A stretch of DNA of 64,000 nt, from positions 1 to 64,000 of the forward strand of contig OMQN01000004.1 in NCBI GenBank assembly GCA_900313235.1, in the 5' to 3' direction. The stretch's first letter is position 1. The number at the start of each line of letters is the position of its first letter. This document shows, one piece after another, positions 44,070 to 54,400 of the stretch. A program made the position numbers and the translations under genes. The notes beneath the pieces are model-generated. The model saw only the letters and a list, made by a program, of their open reading frames with translations, made no database searches and was not told the DNA's origin. This DNA comes from an uncultured Prevotellaceae bacterium. GTDB taxonomy: Bacteria > Bacteroidota > Bacteroidia > Bacteroidales > Bacteroidaceae.

Positions 44070-45395
44070 ATGGAAAAGCAGCACCCTACCCGCCACAACA
44101 TGCAGCGCCGCATGGCTACACATAACTACGCGCTGCCTGGCACCTACCACATCACCCTGCATGTGGCAGACGGTATGGGTCTGCCCTTGGGCCAGATACA
44201 AGGCTCTCTGGAGCAACCAGACGAAAGCCCCAACGCGCCTCATGTGGCAATGACCCCAGTAGGGAATATGGTACGCGAAGAACTGCTCACCAGCATCACC
44301 ATGCACTATGCCATGATTCGTGTAGATACTTTCGTGATCATGCCTGAGCATCTGCACGTCCTCCTGCAAGTAACAGCACCTATCGTCAGCAGCACAGGCC
44401 GCCCCACCCATCTCGGACAGGTGATAGCCGGCTTCAAGAAAGGCTGCAACCGCCGCTACTGGACCATGACGGGGCAAGATGCCGCCGCGGGGGCTGCGCA
44501 GGCTGTAAATTCATCGGGTGAACCGCTGAACACTGTGTCTGGCAGCGCTTTCCGGGTGTCTGGCAGCACTTCCCGGGTGTCTGGCGGCACTTCCCGGGTG
44601 TCTGGCGGCACTTCCCGGGTGTCTGGCGGCACTTCCCGGGTGTCTGGCGGTTCACCCGCCAGAGAGGGCAAGCGCACCCCCTCTTCAGGCACTACAGGCC
44701 GCAGGCCCCTTTTTGCCTACGGCTACTGCGACGTGCAGCCCATCACCCCCGAGCAGCTGGACACGCAGCGCGCCTACATCAAAGCCAATCCGCGCAGCCG
44801 TCTGCTCCGCAGCCGCCAGCGCGCCACTCTGACCGCCTGCCGCAACGGCTTTACCACAGCCCTCACGCCATCAGCACTTCGCGGCTTCCTACTGCGTGAG
44901 TGCCTGCAGAAGCACGCCACCGCAGAGGCTCTTGACGCCATCAAGTGCCGTCTGCTTCTCGCAGACGGGAAAATTGCCCTCGACACCTACGGCAACCGCC
45001 AACTGCTGAATAGCAAGCTCTTGCCCGTAGTATGTCATCGCAAGGAAAAGTCCCTCTTCGAGCAACAGAAAGCCCGCTGTATGGAAGAGGCTGGTAATGG
45101 AGCCATCATGGTGTCAGCACGTATCTCTGCTGGCGAACAGGAAATCATGAACGAGATGGTGAATCACGGTTTCCCCGTGATAATCATCGCTGACAATGGT
45201 TTTCCCGAGCGCTACCACCCGTCAGCGGTGCGCCTCGACCTATGTGCCACAGACCGGCTGCTCCTGGTCACCCCGTGGCAATACCAATACCGTGGCAAGA
45301 ACGAGCAGGTCACCATCCCCTTCTGCAAGGCGATGAACTGCGTTGCCCAAGCCCTCTGCCGCCAAAAAGACGACTGGTGGAAAAACAGCGAATAA
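44070..45395 (+). CDS. REP-associated tyrosine transposase (RAYT) with internal repeat and C-terminal domain
   Basis: 441-residue Y1-type (IS200-like) transposase relative. The N-terminal part has HNYALPGTYHITLHV and VDTFVIMPEHLHVLLQV with the HUH metal motif His94-Leu-His96. The catalytic tyrosine is most likely Tyr236 in AYIKANPRSR, the RAYT Y-x-x-N-P signature. Between them, residues about 146-200 hold a reverse-oriented REP-like copy and six 7-residue repeats (VSGGTSR). The last about 190 residues form a separate domain (GAIMVSARISAGEQEIMNEM, NHGFPVIIIADNGFPERYHP) also seen in other Bacteroidales transposase-like proteins. RAYTs bind, nick and mobilise REP palindromes. Three REP-like palindromes lie just upstream and two just downstream, which supports the match. 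It interrupts the two giant genes in the same direction. Confidence 0.85.
   Translation: MEKQHPTRHNMQRRMATHNYALPGTYHITLHVADGMGLPLGQIQGSLEQPDESPNAPHVAMTPVGNMVREELLTSITMHYAMIRVDTFVIMPEHLHVLLQVTAPIVSSTGRPTHLGQVIAGFKKGCNRRYWTMTGQDAAAGAAQAVNSSGEPLNTVSGSAFRVSGSTSRVSGGTSRVSGGTSRVSGGTSRVSGGSPAREGKRTPSSGTTGRRPLFAYGYCDVQPITPEQLDTQRAYIKANPRSRLLRSRQRATLTACRNGFTTALTPSALRGFLLRECLQKHATAEALDAIKCRLLLADGKIALDTYGNRQLLNSKLLPVVCHRKEKSLFEQQKARCMEEAGNGAIMVSARISAGEQEIMNEMVNHGFPVIIIADNGFPERYHPSAVRLDLCATDRLLLVTPWQYQYRGKNEQVTIPFCKAMNCVAQALCRQKDDWWKNSE
44516..44664 (+). repeat. REP-like copies and 21-bp tandem repeat inside the RAYT gene
   Basis: A reverse-oriented REP-like copy (44516-44535) is followed by 21-bp units starting at 44535, 44556, 44577, 44598 and 44619. 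A final forward palindrome CTGGCGG (44644-44650), TTCAC, CCGCCAG (44656-44662) ends the array. Confidence 0.85.
45163..45181 (+). repeat. Palindrome of REP-like geometry in the RAYT C-terminal domain
   Basis: ATCACGG (45163-45169), loop TTTCC, CCGTGAT (45175-45181), in the GGT-TTC-CCC codon phase (NHGFPVI). Confidence 0.4.
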
Positions 45396-45396
45396 A

Positions 45397-45459
45397 GTGT
45401 TCAGCGGTTCACCCGCTGCAAAAAAAAGAAAACAGTGTTCAGCGGTTCACCCGCTGAAA
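45397..45459 (+). repeat. Two REP-like palindromes downstream of the RAYT gene
   Basis: CAGCGG-TTCAC-CCGCTG at 45402-45418, and TTCAGCGG with CCGCTGAA around TTCAC at 45439-45459; both preceded by GTGTT. They fill the spacer before giant gene II. Confidence 0.88.
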
Positions 45460-45475
45460 TAAAAATACAAAAGAT

Positions 45476-48400
45476 ATGAGTACAACATACGAACACACAA
45501 AGCAAGTAACAAGGTTGATGGCAGGCTCTATATCCCTGCTTCTCATGCTGGTATTGGAAAGCGTAAGCGTGTGGGGACAAAGTCCTGTTGAAATAACAAC
45601 TGATACTAATGGGAATGGTACCATCGAAGATAGCGAGAAGAAATTCTATCTGATTCAAACGAATGCGTTCCCAAGTTTCTATATAGCACCTCAGGATAAT
45701 TACAACATTACTACCAATAATATACTTGGTGAATATTTGCTGTGGTATTTCCTGGATGCAGGGAAGGACAATTCGGGGACTGATAATGAAATTCAATATT
45801 ACTATATCGTCAACAATAGTACGGGGAAATACATATGTAACACTAGTGGCCGTTTAATCCAAATTGTTTCCTTGACTGATGCCAACAGGGAAACATGCAA
45901 GTTCAAACTTGTTGTAGATAATGAAGGTGGAACAACAAATTTTTATAACATTGATTTAAAGGGACGTTCTGGTAATGAATATTATGGCTTAAACAAGCAA
46001 AATGGTAGCGCTAATGATAGCAATCCTATTAGATTAACGAATGATCAGTATATCCACGACTCCAACTCAAAGTGGAAGTTTGTACCCTTTAACGGAACAT
46101 ATGTTTGGCCAACCCGTCCTTTCAACCCCTCCACTGATTCGGACAAACATTTTTATAAGATTTCCAATGTAAATAGCGGAGGTTTTTATGTATCAACTGA
46201 CGCAACGCCAGACAAGGTGACCTATGCAAGTACCGAAACTGACCGCATGGTATGGTATCTTAAAGAGGCTCCAAATGATCCATCAGAACCTTGGAATAAA
46301 TACTATTACATTATTAATCCTTCAACAGGAGGCCGCTACATGTATTATGACGGTACTGCTATCAATGGAAGTAACCAAACAAATGCAGTCAGTGTAAAAG
46401 AGTATAATTCCGAAAATGAAGACCGCTATCAATTTGCTGTAATTCAAGCGGCAAGAGGTGACGGTTCAAACCGCGTTACGTGTTATGCTATCATACCAAA
46501 ACTACTCAAAGAACAATTTTGGGGAAGTAATAGCATAGGTTCTGCGAGCGTTAGCGATGGTGCCAATATGGGCATCATAAAAAGCAGAGGAGCAACCAAT
46601 GCCCAATGGAAATTTGAGGTTACAGATTATAGCACAGAATGTGCCAACCCGACTATTACCTTCTCCAACACTACAGGAGAGGTAACCATAACTACAACTA
46701 CCTCTAATCCATCCATCTACTATACCACAGATGGAACAGAGCCTTCATCAACTAATGGCAAATTGTATAGTGCCCCCTTTGATGTGACAGAGGAGACAAC
46801 TATTAAGGCTATTGTCACAAGAGCTGGATTCACCCCTTCGGATATTACGACAACGACTATATCTAAAGTTGCGACTCCCACTATTCAGGACAATGGCCAT
46901 TATGCCGTATCCATCACATCTGAAACAGATGGCGCGACTATTTACTACACTATTGACGGTTCTGATCCTACTACCTCGTCAACAGAATATACTGCTCCAT
47001 TAACAGAAAACATTTCGGGTGTACTCATTAAAGCGATAGCAGTTAAAGACGGAATGATAAATTCTGCCATTGGTTCAGGTGCTGTAACACTTAGTTGTGC
47101 TACTCCCGTCTTCACTAAGAACGAAAACTATATTTCTATCAGTTGCCCTTCTCCAACAAGTGGAGTTTCTATTTATTACACCAAGAATGGAGATGAACCT
47201 TCAACATCAAGTACACCATACACAAGTCCTATCTCAGTTGAACCTGGTGACGTTATTAAAGCCATTGCCGTTGCTACAGGGTATAACAACTCTGAAGTAG
47301 CTACGAAAACGATACACAATGAGTTGACACCTACTGATGGGAAATATCTAATAAATAGTCAAACAGACTTTGAGATATTCGCAGATATGGCCAGCACCGC
47401 AGAAGGGGCAACTTATCATTATGTTCTTCAAACAAATGTTGATGCAGGTTCAGCTATCACGATACCTTTTACTGGAACCTTTGACGGAAACGGTTATACC
47501 GTTAGTGGTCTGTCACACCCTCTTTTCAACACCGTCAATGGTGGTGTGGTAAAGAATGTCATGCTTAAGAATGTCCAAATCAGCGGTAGCGGCAATGTGG
47601 GTGCTATTGCAGGAGTGGCAAGTGGATATACTTGTATCTACAACTGTGGTATCCTGCCAAGTAATAACAAGTATGAAAACGAAAGTTCATACGTATCAAG
47701 CTCTGATGGCTACTGCGGTGGCTTGGTTGGTTGGTTGAAGGATGATTCGCGTGTCATCAACTGCTTCAGCTATGCTAACATCACTGGTGGTACGACGGTA
47801 GCCGGTATCGTAGGATATAACAACTTCGCATCAACCACAAAAGTTACTGACGGGAAATATACAGAGCTTAAGACAGCTATAGTAAACTGTATGTTCTATG
47901 GTAATATTACAGGAGGTACAACACGATATCCTGTATATGGCGGTGAGAAAATCCTGAATAACACTGCTACAGGTATCAACAACTACGACTTCTATCGTGC
48001 AGAGGCAAACTTAGGTTTGGCAGATAATAGCCACTACAACTGCTCATGGCCGGCTCAAGAGGAGTATCTCACAAAATATGAATACTACCGTTACCTTCTG
48101 AATAGTAACCGTGAACTCTGCGGCTGGTGGGTAGGCGCTCCTTCTGCTCCGAGTGGCATGCTCATAGCTGATGTTCAGGCTGTGGAAAAAGATGCCTCAC
48201 TGATGGCAAAATGGGTGCTTGACCCCAGCATTGCGCCTTATCCAATTTTGAAGGCTCCAGGAAAGTATTACTCAGCGATTAATCAGGACCCCGACAATCG
48301 TATTAATCCTGTTAGCAAGGCTTGGGAAAGTCGCCCGACTTCTGAAAATACGATTATGACCAAAGCAGCACCCGACACTGAGGGACAGAAATTAGGCAGC

Positions 48401-51400
48401 GTCACCGTCACTATCAATAAAGGAGGAAGTCTTAGTGGTTCAAGCAGCAAAAGCATCACTATCACTGCGATGGATATTGAAAATAACGACTTCTGCTATG
48501 GTAAAATACAGTTGCCTTATTATAACAGTATCTTTGGTGACCCAAACAGTAGTGATTGGGCTACAAGATATGGTGGAAACTATGGAGATCAAGTCGTTGT
48601 CGGTTGGGAAATCACAAGTGTAAGTGGTGGCACAGAAGGAGAATTAGTTAAAAACTGGGAAACCGGTTACAACTTCGCAGATCGTGATTGTACGAATAAG
48701 GACAAGGAACGCATCTTTGCCCAGGGCGGCTATTATTATGTGCCAAACGGAGTGACAGCAATTAGCATCACAGCAAAATGGGCAGATGCTATTTATCTTG
48801 ATAATAGTGCAAACAATAGTTATGACCGTGTGTACATGTCGGGAACTAATGCAGGCACTGACTTTGCCCCTGCGGGTCATCGCCCTACAACTCTTGGAAA
48901 TGGAAAGACCGTCCAAACAGGAACCGTCTCAAGCAAATTACCTACTAACAACGACGTGTACAATAAGGCCATTGTCTTAGTGGGTAATCACCAGTATCGT
49001 ACAGGTGGGGTTAATTTAGGAGCTGCGACCAAAGGATGCACGATAATCAGTGCAGACTTCGATTTAGACGACGAACCAGATTATTGTCTTGTGTGGCAAT
49101 TAGGTACTGGTACGAACCGACAGGATATTTGTCCTATCCGTTTCGATTTCCTGCCTGTTATTGAAATGGGTATGGCAATGAAAGAGGACGGCTCCACACA
49201 ATATTATTCATTGGGTTGTTATCGTCCATTAGGCCACTTTGAGGTAACAGAAACATCTTTAATACATTTCGGACAGTTCGAATTTGCAAACCAGAATCGT
49301 TCTTTAGAGGCTCCTCTTATCTTAAATGGTGGCATTTATGACCAATTCACTAAGGGTACAGGTGTCGGAAATGCTGATAAAGATGATATCAACTATATGA
49401 TTATCGGAGGCAATGTATATATGCCTTCATTTACACCAGGAGCCCATGTCAACAACAATGCTAATTATTCTACTCGTCATTGTGCCGTTAATGTCCTTGG
49501 AGGAAGAATAAATAACCTTTATCTAACAGGAAACTTTAACAATAATGTTACGCCGAATGTTGACAATCCCCATTGTTATATAGACGGAGGAAACTTTAAG
49601 CAGGTTGCCGCTGCAGGTAAGGAAGGTATCAACGGTAATGTGTTCTTCAAGATTAATCATTCCGTCATCGAAGATTTCTATGGTGGTAGCACTATGGACC
49701 AAAGCACTGGCAATAATTTTAAAACCGTCAAAGGCAACATCAACGTCACTGTTGACAATAGCAAAATAACCAAATATTGTGGCGGTCCGAAATTTGGTAA
49801 TATGAATTTGGATGAAGATACCCCTGCGAATAACAAGACCGTTACCACTAATGCAACCGGTACTACTTTTGGCGTGTATTATGGTGGCGGTAATGGAGGA
49901 ACTAGCTATGTGCAGTATGGTAAAACGGATGTTACTGAAACTAATGCCCAAAATTCCTATGATTGGAATGGTGGAAGTAAAGGAAATTTGAACAGTTATA
50001 CTCCTAACACTTATCGTAGTGGGGACAAGAACTATATGGCTAATTATGAAATGGAGATTGTAAATTCCTCGGCAGGTACAGACGCCAATAAAGGAATTTT
50101 CAGAACCTATTTCTTTGCAGCACAGTTCTCTGCCACCAATACTGGTCCTATTACCAATAATCTTGCTAACTGCAAAGTGCTCACAAGCTTTTATGGCGGC
50201 GGCAACCTGGGCGGTGTAATAGGCGATGTCACATCAACGCTTACCGACACAGAAGTTCTTGGTTCAGCCTTTGGCGCAGGCTACTCAGCCAGTGTACCAG
50301 AAGTAACCATCTATAATAAAGATAAGACCGCACCTACTCTTAATGTCTATACTGGTATTATTACTCCTACTCCTAATCCGGATCCCAATAGTACCAGCAC
50401 GACCTATACTTGGTGTTACAAGAATAAAACTACCAACGTGGTTATTCCATCGGGTGTTGTAATTCCTGCTGGTGTTGGTACTAGCAACCCAACCTTTGAG
50501 TATGGAGGAAAGAAATACTTCTATACCGAAGAGTCGCTTGAAAACCTTGGTACCGTAACAGGCAAGGCAACTCTCACCATCAACGGAACAACCATCGTTG
50601 GTAGGAGCGTCTATGGCGGTGGTGAGGAATCTGGCGTAGTTGGCGATACTGAAGTGAATGTCACCAGAGGTACCATTGGTAGTCAAGGCCAGGGTGGTGT
50701 TGAGTATGGCAACGTCTATGGCGGTGGCAAAGGTAAGGTTGGTGACAAGGTGGCTGGCTACGTTAAGGGTAATACGACAGTTAACATCAGTCAGGCATCA
50801 GCAGACAAACCTACAACCATCTATCACAATGTCTATGGTGGTGGTGCATACGGCTCTGTGGGTAATTTCACCTACGACCCAACATCGGGCATGCCTACGT
50901 CTTGTGCTGAGAATACAGGTAGTTGCACCGTCAATATTCAAAGTGGTACCTTCGGAAGCAATGGTCATGAGAATGGCATGGTGTTCGGTTCGTCACGTGG
51001 TGATGTAGCCACTCCGGAAGGCGAGCCTGCCGTAGACCCCAACGACCGCATGGCATGGGTTTACAGCACACACGTCACCATTGGCGATGCCAATGCTGCA
51101 ACGAGTCCTGACATCAGGGGCTCTGTCTATGGTAGTGGCGAGAATGGTCACACCTTCCAGAATACCGTTATAGATATTAAGAAGGGTACTGTCGGTATTA
51201 CCGATACTAATATTGATGGCGGTGCTGCTTATGCCTATCGTGGCAACGTCTATGGTGGCGGTTGCGGTACGGATATGTACGACTCCAATAGCGACGGGAT
51301 ACAAGACAAGTACAACCCGCTGGCTGGTATCGTAAAGGGTACTACCACTATCAACATCGCTGGTGGACAGGTTGTACACAATGTCTATGGTGCTGGCGCC

Positions 51401-54400
51401 ATGGGTTCTGTGGGCGGTGGTGCTGATGCCAACAGTGGTAAGACAACGATAAACATTACTGGTGGTCGTATCGGCTATGATGGTGTTGATAATGGACATG
51501 TATTCGGTGCTGCCCGTGGTGATTATGGCGTGAGCACTGCTGCTTCAGGTCTCGCTAATGTCAGGGAGACAGAGGTAAACATCAGTTATACCACAACACC
51601 TGCTGCCGATAATGCCGACAAGAATGTCCAGCTCATCGCCGGTACTGTATTCGGTGGCGGCGAGGCCGGTACTGTCAAGGGAAGCGTAGCCGTCAACATG
51701 ACGGGTGGTCTGATATTGAAAGACGTCTATGGCGGTGGTGCCTTGGCTGACACGCAGACCAGCAACTGGGATGCTACTGCGAATGAAAATGCGGGCGGCT
51801 GGGCTGACGCAGAAAATAAATCCACACTCCATACCACTACCGTTCGTTTGACTGGCGGACGTGTCGGTGAAGAGGTCTTCGGCGGTGGATTGGGAGAAGA
51901 AGGTAAACCTGCCTATGTCTGGGGTGATGTGCTGGTTGACCTGAACGGTACAACAACATCAGGTACAACAGGTTCACCCATTGATGCGGATGCGAAGGGT
52001 TGTGTTGTTGGACAGATATTCGGTTGTAACAACGTCAACGGAACGCCTAAGGGCGACGTGATGGTGCATGTATATGCTACACAATCTCTGAACAAAGCCG
52101 ACATCAGCACTAAACCGGATAAGAATACCAACACGTATGATGTCACGGCAGTCTATGGCGGCGGCAATCAGGCTGCCTATAATCCTGTGACGCCACATGA
52201 CGGCACTTCAGGTGCTAAGACGCAAGTCCTTATTGAGGGCTGTGCGCTCACCAGTATCGAGACCGTCTATGGTGGTGGTAATGCTGCTGCCGTTCCTGAG
52301 ACCAACGTGGTTATCAAGGGCGCTTACGAGATAGGCTACCTGTTTGGTGGTGGTAACGGTAAGGACGACATTGCGCCGGGTGTCACTAATCCTGGTGCCG
52401 ACGTCGGTACACTTGACCATGGCACGACGACTTACGGTACGCGTAATGCCAACACACTGATGGAGGGCGGATTGATTCACGAGGCCTATGGTGGTAGTAA
52501 CACGAGAGGTACCATCAAGGGTTCTATCAACCAGACAACCGCTCCTAAAGCATCTACAGACCCTGGGTACTGTTGCGATTTGGAAGTAGAGAAAATCGTA
52601 GGTGCCGGTAAGTATGCGGATATCGACGGCGATGTGAATATGGACTTGAGCTGTCAGCCGAGCAAAAAGGTTGACCTGCTGTTTGCGGGTGCCGACGAGG
52701 CCAACGTGAACGGTAATATCACCCTGAACATCACCAACGGTCACTTCGGCAAGGTCTTTGGTGGTAACAACCTGGGTGGTGCTATCAAGGGAAAAATCAC
52801 GGTGAACGTCGAGGAGACAGGCTGTCAGCCCATCAAGATTGACGACCTCTACCTGGGTAGTAATGAGGCACCCTACTCTGTCTTCGGCTATTATGAGAGT
52901 GACGAAATTCATTCGGTAACCGGCAAGAAGATTCTGAAGCCGAGAGAGTCGGCAACAGATCCTCGTAAGCCCGTAAAGTATGATGGAACAGAATATGCTT
53001 CTATCAGCGACTTTACAAATTACGACCAGCCCGAACTGAACATCATCTCTTGCACCTATATCGGCAACGTATTCGGTGGCGGCTTTGGTGAAGGTGCTGT
53101 GATGTATGCCAACCCGACGGTGAACGTCAATATGGAAGCGGGTGCATTTGCAGATGATATTCCTGCAATGATGACAGAACTGGGTCTTGATGTTACGAAG
53201 ACTGCGCCGAATCCTGATAAACTGGGTATTATCAGAAATATATTTGGTGGTGGTGATGCTGCCAATATCGCTGGTGATACCTATGTGAACATCGCCACAG
53301 AAGCAAATAAGAGTGCCTATATCATTGGCAGTGTCTTTGGTGGCGGTAATGCTGCTGACGTGCTGGGCAATACCAATGTCACAATGAGTGACGGTTATGT
53401 CTTTAACGGTATCTTTGGTGGCGGCTATGCCGGTTCGGTGGGTACATTCACCAGAAGTACGGCTGCCGAAGATGTCAACATCTATGGGCATACGGCTCAT
53501 GACGGCTGTATCGGTAAGCCCGTTTCCTGCGCAGAAGGCACGGGTAAGTGTACGGTGGTCGTTGACGGCGGTCAGATAGGTCCTATTTCAGTGGCAACAC
53601 AGGGTATGAACAGGTCGAAAGCAGACGGTGGTCCCGTACCGGAAGGCTGGGTATGGGGTGCCGGTCAGGGTCTCGTGGAAGATCCTGCGGAGCATCCTGA
53701 TACGCACTTTACGTCATACGTAGGAAGTACAGATGTGACCATCGGTGGTACTGCCCTCATCATGGAATCCATCATCGGTGGTGGTGAGTTCGGACGTGTG
53801 CTTGGCAATACGCTCGTCAAGATAGAAGGCGGCCAGATTGGTATTGGTGAGGGAAAGGTTGATGGTAGCAACAGGCCCATACGCTATGCTGACAACCAGT
53901 TCGTCAATCCTCTCACAACGACTATCACCGATGCCAATTCTTTGACTGAATGTTCGCACTACCCATACGGAAGGAATATCGGCACGACCGAGAACCCCAA
54001 TTGGGTTTACCTGCCATACGACCCGTATTGCGAGAAGTATCCTGACTATTTTGCTGCTCATCCGGAATTTGCTCCGGCCAGCACTTCAAATCCGTCAGAC
54101 GGTAAGACATGGATTGGCTGTGTGTTCGCGGGCGGCTCCGGCTATATGCCCTACGAGAAGAAAGACGGTACAGGCTACGACTGGTGTCCTTCAGCAGGTT
54201 TGGTGGAAGGTGATACCGAAGTGCGTATCTCTGGCGGTCATATCCTGACAAACGTCTATGGCGGCAACGAGATTACCGACGTCAAGGGTACAAGTAAGGT
54301 GAAGATGACTGGCGGTACGATTGGCGTGCCGCGCACTCTGGAACAGATTGTCAAGCACCCATTGACCTGCTACCTCTTTGGCGCAGGTAAGGGTGACGAG

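Noticed and set aside
44456..44692. Minus-strand frame with repeated PDTREV units
   Set aside because: Mirror reading of the 21-bp repeat inside the RAYT gene.
43954..45459. CRISPR array
   Set aside because: Repeats are palindromic REP-like units with constant A-rich linkers, not unique spacers; no cas genes. The 12-, 21- and 22-bp arrays likewise lack spacers.
52208..53500. 430-codon open frame on the minus strand opposite giant gene II
   Set aside because: Same cause: codon-repeat shadow of the VYGGG units.
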